From: Cyanodermella asteris
Taxonomy: Eukaryota; Ascomycota; Lecanoromycetes; Ostropales; Stictidaceae
Assembly (NCBI GenBank): GCA_900618795.1
Contig: UYJD01000014.1
Span: 570,930-634,929, forward strand
DNA: 64,000 nt
Reading direction: 5' to 3'
Made by a program: the position numbers and the translations under genes. The notes under the pieces were generated by a model that made no database searches, was not told where the DNA came from, and saw nothing but the letters and a program-made list of their open reading frames with translations. Below, one piece after another: positions 35,729 through 45,919 of this stretch. How positions within the stretch are numbered: the stretch's first letter is position 1; every line of letters starts with the position of its first letter.

Positions 35729-37705
35729 TTATCTTGAGTTGGTCTTGCCAACGGTGCGTTTGCCGGAGAACAGATGCTTCGGCATGGCGGCAGCAATGTG
35801 CCTGTCGGCCTCACCCTGTCGAGCCATCCTGTTCATCATGCGCTGATCAAGCTTCTTCAACCTATCAGCCTTGGAAGCCATTGTCATCGATGTGATACCC
35901 GTGGCTTGTCTGTTGACTGTTGGTGCGCGATGTCCCACTCGGCTCTTGCTTCGAAGCCTCTCTTGAGGTGTAGGGGCAGAGTCGACATCCATAGCGTCGG
36001 CATTGGCGGTGGCTTCACGGGAGCGGGCGAGTGATCTACCACGAGGCTGCTCCTGAGACTTGACTCGGTCCATGATCTTGGAAGTGTCGTAACCAGCTTC
36101 GTGAAGCTTGTTCTTCATAACAGACAGCTTCTTCTTCGTCGCAGTTCTTGGAATAACGACCCTTGTCCCATTCTTCTTCATGCGCGACTCGTTTCTGATC
36201 AATTGTCGCTTCTCCCGGATCAAGTTCGCCTTGTAATGGATGTCTGTCTCCTCCGCGCTTTCCATGCTCTCCTCACTGTCGTAGAAACCTTCCTCTTGTA
36301 GTTTCTCTTCCTCTGCTTCGAGAGCTTCGAGTTTCTTCTCGATATCTGGATCAATGAAGTCGTAAACGTTCTTACCATGATGGAATTCTGGAACTTTGTC
36401 GTGTTTCCACTCATCGTTCTCTAGTAAGTAGTCCGCTTTCATATCAACGTTGTAGACGCCGGCGCCACCGTTTGCCTCTTCGATATCACGAGCCAGCTGC
36501 GGCCTGTTGGGATCGTCTTTCTCGAATTTGATGCGGTCCTTGACAGCATCAGGGATGAAAGCTTCCCGGGTGACCCCACCAAGAGGTTGTGCAACATGTA
36601 TTCTTGCGAGGACATCCGCAAGTCTGCCCGTGACATTACCGGTGTTGTTTGATCCTGCCTGCAGTTTCTGTGAGACTCGTTCTGCGATCAATCTATCGCA
36701 AGCAGCGTTCTTGACTTCGGATACTCCTTCGGTAGTTGTGCAAGATAGTTGCAACATTTCGACTTCGCCTGGTTTGAGTAACGCTTTGATCTCAGCCTGT
36801 GTCTCCTCGTCGAGATCTTCGGGCCGGGTGACATCGATCTTGTTGATGACAATGAAAACGAGCTTGTTCGCGAACAGCGGACGGATTCCATGGAAAAGCT
36901 TGATCTGATCCTGTACAGAATATCCACATTGCTCTGACAGGTCCATGAAATAGAGGATGGCACTTCTCAAATGCGCAATGGCCGTAATACTCTGCATCTC
37001 GATAGCGTTCATCTCTTCCAAGGGGTGGTCCAGAATACCGGGAGTATCAACGGCCTGGAATCTGAGGTAGTTGTAATCGAAATGACCAACAAAGAGACTC
37101 TTGGTTGTGAAGGCGTAGGGTTGAACGTCGACATCGGCTCTGGAGATTGACTTCAGGAAGCTGCTCTTTCCCACGTTTGGATAGCCACAGATAACAAGTG
37201 TTCTTGTATTGGGATCGACCGAGGGCAAACGTCCAAGATGCTGTCGAACCTGTTCAAGGTATACCAACGGATCCTTCAATCTCTTGCAAATTGTGGCCAT
37301 TCGTCCCAAGGCCGCCTTCTTCAATTGCTTGCACTGGTACAATGATTGGGCGTATTTTAACAGCCGGACGTAATCGCGGGAAACGGTCTCGATAAGGTGC
37401 TTTGCCGTAGCCAACTGACCAAGAGCGATCCTGAAATGATCGGCATCGTAGAGGGTGTTGAGGAGATCCTTGTGAAAAGGGTGGATGTCTTGTAGGCGAG
37501 GAAATCCTTCCAAAATAGCTTGGAGCTTTTCGGTGAACGTCTCTTGTGTGAACTTGACCTTTCTGGTGTAGAAAGCTCTAATTCTGCTGATTTTGAAGCC
37601 GGCTCTGATTTGTGTGGGCAGTCGTCGCTGCGTGCGAGACAGCACAATGTCCAGAAACTCCTGGCTCGTAGGCACAGGAGCAATCTCCTTCCAGGTCGTC
37701 TTCAT
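35729..37705 (-). CDS. NOG1: Nucleolar GTP-binding protein 1
   Basis: GTPase needed for maturation and export of pre-60S ribosomal particles; nucleolar. A single exon of 658 aa fits the family. The N-terminus is the invariant NOG1 start ([21 protein letters not shown], then [17 protein letters not shown]) forming the helical bundle. The G domain contains G1 GYPNVGKS (174-181), switch DTPGILD (220-226) and NKID near residue 290. The C-terminal half is charged and basic, with a [16 protein letters not shown]-like block and a terminal [18 protein letters not shown] segment that threads into the ribosomal subunit. The frame is open 14 codons upstream, but the ATG at 37705 gives the standard N-terminus. 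It diverges from PIM1 with 365 bp between starts. Confidence 0.97.
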   Translation of the reverse strand: MKTTWKEIAPVPTSQEFLDIVLSRTQRRLPTQIRAGFKISRIRAFYTRKVKFTQETFTEKLQAILEGFPRLQDIHPFHKDLLNTLYDADHFRIALGQLATAKHLIETVSRDYVRLLKYAQSLYQCKQLKKAALGRMATICKRLKDPLVYLEQVRQHLGRLPSVDPNTRTLVICGYPNVGKSSFLKSISRADVDVQPYAFTTKSLFVGHFDYNYLRFQAVDTPGILDHPLEEMNAIEMQSITAIAHLRSAILYFMDLSEQCGYSVQDQIKLFHGIRPLFANKLVFIVINKIDVTRPEDLDEETQAEIKALLKPGEVEMLQLSCTTTEGVSEVKNAACDRLIAERVSQKLQAGSNNTGNVTGRLADVLARIHVAQPLGGVTREAFIPDAVKDRIKFEKDDPNRPQLARDIEEANGGAGVYNVDMKADYLLENDEWKHDKVPEFHHGKNVYDFIDPDIEKKLEALEAEEEKLQEEGFYDSEESMESAEETDIHYKANLIREKRQLIRNESRMKKNGTRVVIPRTATKKKLSVMKNKLHEAGYDTSKIMDRVKSQEQPRGRSLARSREATANADAMDVDSAPTPQERLRSKSRVGHRAPTVNRQATGITSMTMASKADRLKKLDQRMMNRMARQGEADRHIAAAMPKHLFSGKRTVGKTNSR

Positions 37706-38070
37706 CTTGCCTGATGTCCGGGGTATCACAAAAGCAACAACACGCAAGGAGAGACGGCAGGTCGGCGAGACTGAGGGAGAGTGCGGCGAACCAGGTCACG
37801 GCCGGGGAACTTTTTTGCGGGACCAACTTTCTCGTCTTCGGCGAACAACTCCGAGCATCGTGGGCGCGGTTTTTTTGCTTATCGCCGAGAAGAGCTTTGA
37901 CCGCGGTTGAGGAGCGATCATCGTCGTCACCCGAAGCTTTTGTAAGCGTAGGGGATCGAAGAGCTTCCGCCACCAGCATTCTCTCTTCTCACCTTTTCTT
38001 GCCCGTTGCGACACCAGCCCACTGCGAAACACAGCGTGCTAGCGGGTTCATTCGGTCACTTCCAGAGAGT
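37706..38070. promoter_or_regulatory. Divergent promoter region NOG1 / PIM1
   Basis: 365 bp between opposing start codons. The plus-strand frame of PIM1 is open through this whole interval, so an N-terminally extended Lon cannot be fully excluded, but the ATG at 38071 begins a good mitochondrial presequence. Confidence 0.55.
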
Positions 38071-41000
38071 ATGCTGCAGGCGCGGCAAATATATTGGCGA
38101 AACAGCCTTCGACATATACGGCGTCATGTAGCTTCGGCCAGTCACGAGTCCAGGCAATTTTCCAGCAGCTCTCGATCCCTCGCCCGATATACGTCTGTCG
38201 ACTCTCCTTTCGCCTCCCAGTCTACTTCCAGATCACATCCGCGCACATTTACTACCTCTCAGCTTCGGCGGAAAGAACGGAACAAGGATGATGTGCCTGA
38301 GCCAATTCCAGAGGGCCAAGGCAAGGAAGAGAAGAAGGACGTCGAACAGCCGCAGACTACATCAGAGAAGGCTGCAGAACGGGAAGCGCGGAAGGAGTCT
38401 GGTCATGGATCATCTATCAAGACGATAGATCCCAAAGGCGCAGCTGGAGCGGGTGGCGCCGGCGGAGAGTCTGGAGGTGCAGGCGATGGGTCTGGCAGAG
38501 GGCGAGGAAGAAGATCTATGGTTCCGGCAAAGCCGTCGGTGCCAGAGATATATCCTCAGGTCCTCGCTATACCCATCGCCAAGCGACCCTTATTCCCTGG
38601 ATTCTATAAGGCATTTACGATAAAGGATCCTAATGTGTCAGCTGCGTTGAACGAAATGATTAAGCGGGGGCAACCATACGTTGGCGTATTCGTTTTCAAA
38701 GACGAGAACTTGGATAAGGACACAATTGACCATCCAGACGAAGTATACGACGTCGGCGTTTTCGCACAGATCACGAGCCAATTTCCCGTACACGGCGAGG
38801 AGACGAGCTTGACGGCAGTCTTATATCCGCATCGCAGGATTCGTATTACGAGTTTGATTCCCCCAAACAAGGAAAAGGGCGAGAAGTTTGCAACGGCAAA
38901 CATCGAGCAGAACACGGAATCTTCCGAACCCACTCCAGAAACACAAAACGTCGTTGAAGACGCTCCGCCCACTCCTCCACCAACGCCACCTCCAACAGTC
39001 CTTGCGGAGGGCATATCGAAAGAGAAACAGGGGGATGTCGTTGCCAGTTTCGAAGAAGGGGCGTCTGGGACATCTTCTGGGGAACCATACGACCCTACCT
39101 CATTTCTACGAGACTACCCAGTCTCTCTAGTAAACGTTGAGAACATTCCAGAACAGCCATGGGACAAGAAGAACACAGTGGTCAAGGCTGTAACAAATGA
39201 GATTGTCAATGTCTTCAAAGACGTTGCTAACCTCAACCCTCTCTTCCGCGATCAGATCTCCACCTTCTCCGTCTCACAGTCAGCTGGCAACATCATGGAG
39301 GAGCCTGGCAAACTGGCCGACTTTGCCGCTGCTGTCTCTGCTGGAGAGGTCCAAGAGCTTCAAGATGTCCTCGAAACAATGGATGTGGAGAAGCGCGTGC
39401 AGAAAGCACTGATGGTCTTGAAGAAGGAGTTGATGAATGCGCAACTGCAGAACAAGATCAGCAAAGACGTTGAGAGCAAGATTCAAAAAAGACAGAGGGA
39501 ATATTGGCTGATGGAGCAGATGAAGGGGATTCGTCGCGAGCTTGGCATCGAATCCGACGGCAAGGACAAGCTTGTTGAGAAGTTTAAAGAGAAAGCAAGC
39601 AAGCTTGCCATGCCCGAGCCTGTGAAGAAGGTATTCGATGAGGAACTTAACAAACTTGCACATCTGGAGCAGGCAGCAAGCGAGTTCAACGTCACCCGAA
39701 ACTACCTCGACTGGTTGACGCAGATCCCTTGGGGCCAACAAAGCGCTGAGAATTTCGGCATCAAGCACGCAATGACAGTTCTGGATGAAGATCATTACGG
39801 TCTGAAAGATGTCAAGGATCGGATCCTTGAATTCATTGCAGTTGGCAAGCTCAGGGGCACTGTTGAGGGCAAAATCCTCTGCTTTGTTGGTCCGCCAGGT
39901 GTGGGCAAGACAAGTATTGGGAAGTCTATCGCACGCGCACTGAACAGGCAGTACTATCGTTTCAGCGTCGGAGGCCTTGCTGATGTCGCAGAGATCAAAG
40001 GTCATCGACGAACTTATGTTGGAGCCCTTCCCGGCCGTATCATCCAGGCTCTCAAGAAATGCCAGACAGAAAATCCGTTAATCCTTATCGACGAGATTGA
40101 CAAGCTCGGGCGCGGGCACCAGGGTGATCCTGCTTCGGCGTTACTGGAGCTTCTTGATCCCGAACAGAACAGCTCATTCCTTGACCATTACCTCGATGTT
40201 CCAGTGGATCTTTCCAAGGTCTTGTTCGTTTGCACAGCCAATCAAGCTGAAACGATACCGCGGCCTCTCCTAGATCGAATGGAGATGATCGAGCTGTCAG
40301 GCTACGTTGCCGACGAGAAGATGGCCATTGCAGATCGATATCTGTCCCCACAAGCCAGAGAAATGTCTGGACTTCAAAACGTGGACGTCATTCTAAAGCC
40401 AGAGGCTATCGAAGAGCTTATCAAGTCCTATTGCCGAGAATCAGGTGTACGCAATCTCAAGAAGCACATCGAAAAGCTGTATCGAAAGTCGGCTCTCAAG
40501 ATCGTACAGGACATCGGCGAAGATGTACTGTCCGAGGAGGAGGCCCTGACCACCGAAGGCAAAGAGGCACAGGAGGCTGCTGCCGAGGACGGCACCGATG
40601 TCAAGGATACCCCTGAAGCTGAACAGATGGAGAAGCAGACAACCAAGACTCCCCGAAAACCGCTTCAAGTGAAGGTGCCGGAGGGCACTAAGCTCGAGAT
40701 CAGCAAGGAGAATCTGAAGGACTTTGTCGGTCCGCCCGTATACACTTCGGATCGACTTTACGATCAGACTCCTCCTGGCGTTGCTATGGGTATTGCTTGG
40801 ACGAGCATGGGAGGCGCAGCGCTTTACGTGGAATCGATATTGCAGCAAGCGCTCTCGCACTCTTCGTCGCCTAGTCTCGATCGTACAGGCTCACTCAAGA
40901 ATGTGATGAAGGAGTCAACAACCGTTGCATACTCGTTTGTCAAAGGCTTGATGGCAAAGAAATTCCCGGAGAACAAATTCTTTGAGCACGCCAAGCTGCA

Positions 41001-41507
41001 TCTCCATTGCCCAGAAGGCGCCGTGCAAAAAGACGGACCTAGCGCTGGTATTACCATGGCTACAGCTTTGCTGTCGCTGGGTCTTAACAAGCCTTTGGAT
41101 CCGACGATTGCGATGACTGGTGAGCTGACGGTTACTGGAAAGGTTCTCCGCATTGGCGGTCTCCGAGAAAAGACTGTCGCCGCGCGACGAGCTGGCTGCA
41201 CGAAGGTTCTGTTCCCACAAGACAACATGAGTGATTGGCTGGAACTACCAGAGGTGAGATTGCTCCTGGCATCCTCAGAGGCTCCGCTAACTGTGTGTAG
41301 AATATCAAGGCTGGCATCGAAGGCCATCCCGTCAACTGGTACGGCGATGTTTTTGACCTTATGTTCCCAGATGTAGACGCTCAGACAACCAACGGTCTGT
41401 GGAAAAAGGAGTTGGCAAAGCCCAAGTCCGAGAATCTCGGCAAGGAAAGTCTTGACGATGCGGAAGGTGACCTTGAAGGCGCCGTCGATGCAAACATTCC
41501 GAGCTAG
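38071..41507 (+). CDS. PIM1: Mitochondrial ATP-dependent Lon protease
   Basis: Matrix AAA+ serine protease that degrades damaged proteins and helps maintain mitochondrial DNA. Two exons, 38071-41253 and 41301-41507, encode 1129 aa. The N-terminus is an Arg/Ser-rich presequence (QARQIYWRNSLRHIRR) followed by a Gly-rich linker. The Lon substrate-binding domain starts near 160 (VLAIPIAKRPLFPGFY). The AAA module has Walker A GPPGVGKT near 607 and Walker B LILIDEIDK near 670. The protease domain has the catalytic Ser in KDGPSAG near 989 and the catalytic Lys in VTGKVLRIGG near 1024. A charged insert of ~65 residues (Glu/Thr/Pro-rich, about 825-890) separates AAA and protease domains, as in other filamentous fungi. 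The short intron near the 3' end adds the conserved tail NIKAGI. Confidence 0.97.
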
Positions 41508-42375
41508 ACTTTGTAATATACCAGCATATTGCATGTGCGAGTGGTGTTGGGGAGTATCGTATATATCTAGCATGGCGACGCGTGCGACCGCGCGTGGGCG
41601 GAAACCGCCCTGGACATACAGGTCATGCACTTGGGGGATCTCTGCTCTGGGATCCGAGGACACCTGCAATGAATTCAATAGAAGTTACCGACACGTTTCG
41701 AAGGTAAACGGCCCATTCCTTTCTCATTGCAGCCGTGGTCAGCTTCTTTCGTGCTCTTTATGCTTAATGGCAAATGCACTGGGTCCAAACGCTGATGAGA
41801 TAGCTTTGACCGATCGTTTCAATGTTCAACATCAAAATCACTGCGTGGTTATAATCAAGCCGGGCAAAGCTTCTTGTCATTGTCAGACTTTCAACCCTTG
41901 AATCTGGCAGCTGTCATCATCCTTTTTTTGCCGGATAGCTATGCATATGTTTCACTATTCGACCTCCAATATATGAGATTTGGCAATAAACATCGGTGAC
42001 GCCAGGTTTGCTACTGGCAATGATCGCTGATAATGAAGGCGCTGTCTTTGTGCTGCTAACACCCGTTCAGATTCTTGCTGCGATTGAAGCTCACTACTCA
42101 CAATGCAAGCTCCTGAACAGATTCGTGACTGCATGCAAAAGAGTGGGACTACCGTTGAAGTGAATGAGCACGTGTAGACACAAAACAGTGGACAAAATTA
42201 AACAAGCTGGCCCTTTTCAAGATGACCGCGGCCCTTTCGTTCTGTTGGGCTATATTACCCCTTCCAGACTTGCGCCTCTCAATTTCTGAAACACCTCTTC
42301 TTCACATCCCACGGGTAATACATTCAACTCGATCACGCACGCCTCACGACAATCTCTGAGCAAAGCTCCTTCAAC
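41508..42375. other. Intergenic region between PIM1 and the BTB-like gene
   Basis: Short frames only. The plus-strand 41.45-41.9 kb frame is the PIM1 terminal exon read in another phase and extended by chance. Confidence 0.5.
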
Positions 42376-43221
42376 ATGGTACAATACAAGCTGGATTACA
42401 TCAAGCCAGGAATTCCCGCCGCTGGTCTTATACGGTTCACGGAGCCAGAAGCGGTCACGAAGACAACAAGTATCATTGTTGGGAGCGAGAAGAAGGTCTT
42501 CAAAGTGCCTTTGTCCCACATCACAGTCGTGCCGTTCTTTGCGGGGGCGTTCTCGAATGGCCACCTCAAAGAGAGTCTGACGAAAGAGATCGAGCTCGTC
42601 GATGAAGAGGCAGCCGCATTTCGCCTGTTTTTGCTCTGGCTCTATCAGGGCATCGATTTGACCAGCGTCCGAGATATCAACGAACCGCTAGATGTCTGGA
42701 CCAACTTTTTCATCATAACCCACAAATGGATGCTTCCAGCACCTGCTGAGGGACTCTACAAACTGATCAACAACATGCTGCTCGTACAAGGAGAGTCCCC
42801 AGATCAACCGACGCCAAATTACCACATCAGATCCTTGGAGGCTTGCCTCAGAGCCACTCAGCTCCACGACTTTCGCTTCCCTTTCGTCCATCACCTGGTC
42901 TGTTTGGACGATATTTGCTGGTGGTCGGGTGTGATTCTGCAGGATGAGGATGACGCTAGCTTGTTACGAGACATAGCCAAGTGGCGGAACACCTTTAGCA
43001 TTGCTGAACGCACGATTGACAACGACGACGACTATGAGTGGAGAACCTTTTCCGACCGCATGAGGAAAGAAGGTGTAGACTATGTCTGCAGTCGCGATGA
43101 GATACTGTATCCTTTGCTGTTTGTCAATATCGACACTGGACGCTTTCCGGAAGGTTTAGTACAGCATACGCCACAGGGTATTGATCCTCTGAAGCATTGG
43201 AGAAAGCTCATTTTTGGCTGA
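42376..43221 (+). CDS. BTB/POZ-domain protein
   Basis: A single exon of 281 aa with ATG at 42376. The BTB domain lies near residues 28-100: TSIIVGSEKKVFKVPLSHI, FFAGAFSNGHLKES, EIELVDEEAAAFRLFLLWLYQG. The long C-terminal helical region (KWMLPAPAEGLYKLINNMLL, FRFPFVHHLV, SLLRDIAKWRN) is shared with the minus-strand gene at 34.0-34.9 kb, so the two are distant paralogues. No other domain such as Kelch, MATH or zinc finger is present. It may recruit substrates to a Cullin-3 ligase, or be one of the many expanded fungal BTB proteins of unknown role. The start is supported by the BTB domain beginning about 25 residues later. Confidence 0.82.
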   Translation: MVQYKLDYIKPGIPAAGLIRFTEPEAVTKTTSIIVGSEKKVFKVPLSHITVVPFFAGAFSNGHLKESLTKEIELVDEEAAAFRLFLLWLYQGIDLTSVRDINEPLDVWTNFFIITHKWMLPAPAEGLYKLINNMLLVQGESPDQPTPNYHIRSLEACLRATQLHDFRFPFVHHLVCLDDICWWSGVILQDEDDASLLRDIAKWRNTFSIAERTIDNDDDYEWRTFSDRMRKEGVDYVCSRDEILYPLLFVNIDTGRFPEGLVQHTPQGIDPLKHWRKLIFG

Positions 43222-44323
43222 GCACCAGGGGTTTTATTTTGCAAGTCGATGACCCGAATAGGATGGTTCCCAGCCGTTCACCGAGGCTTTGTTTGAGAAA
43301 TCGGAGTCTCATTGACATCGAAGCAGGGCGCCACTCGCGGACACCTTGCAAGACGCGAGTGGCAAAAAGGGATGTAAAGGAAGAGGTATGCAACGAGACT
43401 ACAGTGCGCTAACTCGCCAGCGTAGGAGAATGCATAAAGAATCAAGCCTTTGCAATCTTATAATCTCGTGCCAAACGTGTTCAACTCGTAGTCCATGTCG
43501 CCGCGGTGCCTGATCATGGGATCGTTGGCAATCTCATCGCCCGATTTGATACAAGGGCCTGCACACCGGGTGTTCAACATGTAGAGCTTATGAGAAAAGC
43601 AAGACAGACAAACCGGCAATGCCTGGTCGTGAACCCGGATGCGCTGCCTCGAGTTTCGACTGGTTTTGATCAAGCCCAAGATCAGGCGCACAAGAAGAAA
43701 AAACCTTCAAGTGAGGTATCGTATCGCGCAAGTTCCGAACACCGTGGTCCCGTATTCAATGTGAGAGGATCGCAATTTAAAGGTTGCCTCTCCCTGCGTC
43801 AACTTGCTTTTAAGGAATCCTGCCGTGAAACACGACAAAATCACAGATTTTAAGCATAAACATGCATATCAGACATGCTGGAAAGGTGAAATCAAACGGT
43901 GGGTTCCAACGTGTGCGTGCTGCTGCGTAGGGGAATAGTCGCGTTGTGACTTGCGGCAGAATATTCGCTCATGCACGAGACCGCAGTGCCCAGATTCGAG
44001 CCCCTGCATATGCAATAACACCTGCATCGCATCGCCAATGCTTTACTTGCTCACAAGTACTCTCTCGTCATGGTTCTACGGTTGCACGTCCCATGAAGGA
44101 TACATTTTGTGTTTGATGGAGTATGCTTGTGTCTTTGTATTCATTATATATGCAAGCTGCCGTCATTCATTACAGATCGGATAGCTCCGATAGACACGAC
44201 CCCGGAACGTCCCATCATTGGATAGCAAACATGGGAGTGATCATCAGCTTAGAAGACCTCCACTCCGAAGCCATCAATATCTGTCGTCCCACGGACCCAC
44301 ATCAGCTCATTCCGAGTCGTGAA
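43222..44323. other. Intergenic region
   Basis: 1.1 kb without a convincing gene; an unremarkable 115-codon frame at 43506-43853 lacks motifs. Confidence 0.5.
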
Positions 44324-44806
44324 TTAGCAAAGAGACAGGACAAAGTCGCTGCCATCATCGCTCTGGAAAACAGCGTCGTTGCCGTTGGGGTTGCTGGGCG
44401 AGTACTCGTTCGCAGGGTCGCCGGTGCGGCCAGCCGGGCTCTCAATGTCGAAGCCGTTTCCCTTGCTGTCGAGCTTGTAGCCCTCCGACTTGAGTGGGTC
44501 GCTGTAGACGGTGCTGAGCGAGTAGTAGGTGATCTTCTTGTCGGCGGAGAAGGTGTAGACGTTCTGCAGCGGCGAGCTCATGTTGGGCTGGCGCGAGATG
44601 GTCAACGCGTGCTGGGCGCCATCGTCCTGGCCAACGGCCGAAGTGAAGGCGTTCTGAGTGCCAGAGCTGAGCTTGTGAACGCCGTCGTTGGAGTTGCTGC
44701 CATAGGCGCTTGTCAGGTACAAGTCGAAGTCACAGTTGTTGTCAACAGTGACGTTGGCAGCGGTGACCGCAGCGGCCAGGGCGGAAGCGAGGATGATGAA
44801 CTGCAT
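44324..44806 (-). CDS. Small secreted protein, BYS1-like
   Basis: A single exon of 160 aa with a clear signal peptide (FIILASALAAAVTAA, cleavage near residue 16-17). The mature chain begins NVTVDNNCDFDLYLTS, the hallmark of the BYS1 (Blastomyces yeast-phase-specific protein) family, which has a thaumatin-like beta-rich fold. It continues with a Ser/Asn-rich stretch, ITYYSLSTVYSDPLKSEGYKLDS and a FDIESP motif. Only two Cys are present in the mature part (residue ~24 and the C-terminal residue), fewer than many relatives. Homologues are secreted and often induced in hyphae or during host contact, so an effector or wall role is possible but inferred. A TATATAAAG box lies about 140 bp upstream. 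A long opposite-strand frame covering this gene is a codon-bias shadow. Confidence 0.82.
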   Translation of the reverse strand: MQFIILASALAAAVTAANVTVDNNCDFDLYLTSAYGSNSNDGVHKLSSGTQNAFTSAVGQDDGAQHALTISRQPNMSSPLQNVYTFSADKKITYYSLSTVYSDPLKSEGYKLDSKGNGFDIESPAGRTGDPANEYSPSNPNGNDAVFQSDDGSDFVLSLC

Positions 44807-44941
44807 CGTGATGATTGTAGAAGTGTTTTGAGATTAAAGGTGAGAAGAATTAGGTACTTTGTATTAGATGTTGTAGTAATGTCGGGAGAACTGGATGATT
44901 GCGGTGGGTGGGCTGCATTGCCAACGAGGAGAATTCCATGG

Positions 44942-44950
44942 CTTTATATA
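44942..44950 (-). promoter_or_regulatory. Candidate TATA box of the BYS1-like gene
   Basis: TATATAAAG on the minus strand, about 136-144 bp before the ATG at 44806. The distance is compatible with a fungal core promoter of a highly regulated gene. Confidence 0.4.
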
Positions 44951-45919
44951 CAGTCTGATGTCGACTGGAATGCAGGAGCGCGCCAGACAAACATGATGTA
45001 GGTAGTATTCTCCAAGGCGAGAGAAATGAGGAATTCGTTGACGATCTTGCCTGTTTGAGCGTTGCTGCGGAGGCGTGGGCTCGTATCCCCAATTATAGCC
45101 CCGCTTTGTACTTTGTATAACAGTTGGACAGCGTCAGCCAAGACGGGAATCTAGCCTGGAGCTTCCTGCCTTGCGTTCTGAGCCATTTGTCGAGAGGAAT
45201 TATACGAGAACATTCGGCTACAGAGTTGCACGGTTCAACCACGTAAGTCAAAGCACAGGTCTGAGTGAGACTACATGGCATCATGACGACCACATCAGAT
45301 ACTAGCTTCTCAGTAGCCTAGACAGCAGCATCGTAAACGGCAGTTTTGAAAACTGACCAGAGCACGCTTGACATGCACCGATGGTTGCTGCCGGATGAAG
45401 ACCGAAACGGAGAAGCTCTCAAAGGTCATGAGATGTGCTAATATTATGATCTGCAGATTTCGAGTGGATCAGCTGCCAAGAATCGAGGCTGAACGGTCAA
45501 CCCCAGGCGTCATCTTAGCGGCCGCTATGTCTGGGCAGGGATCCTCGCTTTCGTCACCGCATGAGCTTTGAAGATTCCTGACAAAGCGAGAGCTCCGAGA
45601 GGAATGGGACTCTCGTAGCTGAGCGAAATCCTGCCATGCTGAGCTGCAAAAATCCGCACGACTCTTGGCCTTATTTCGTATAGCAGCTTGTTTCCGGCCA
45701 AGCTTGCAGCTTCACGAACCCGCTCGTCATATTCGTCCTGACCGTCGCTCATTGCCTGATCTTTCGTCTGCATATCGCCTTGTTGCTTTCCAATTTCATC
45801 GCTTTCTCCCCTCTCCAAGAAATGCCTCGCTGATGGCGGCCGTCGCCGTCGATATACATTCTTCTGTTCGGCTCCGATTGCGCCATTTATAGCCAGCTGG
45901 CTGTTTTCCTACGTTCAGT
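44951..45919. other. Intergenic region, no convincing gene
   Basis: About 1 kb of upstream sequence shared by the divergent BYS1-like and TAM41 genes. A 97-codon minus frame at 45525-45818 lacks motifs. Confidence 0.5.

Noticed and set aside
37714-38070. 119-codon N-terminal extension of PIM1
   Set aside because: The frame is open, but begins at a non-preferred start inside the divergent promoter, while the ATG at 38071 starts a typical mitochondrial presequence.
40824-41678. 284-codon minus-strand open frame over the PIM1 3' end
   Set aside because: Antisense to the Lon protease domain; no motif or splice continuation.
44123-45001. 292-codon plus-strand open frame over the BYS1-like gene
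   Set aside because: It lies antisense to a gene with a clear signal peptide and family motif; the Val/Ala/Gly/Arg-rich translation is what GC-biased codons give on the opposite strand.
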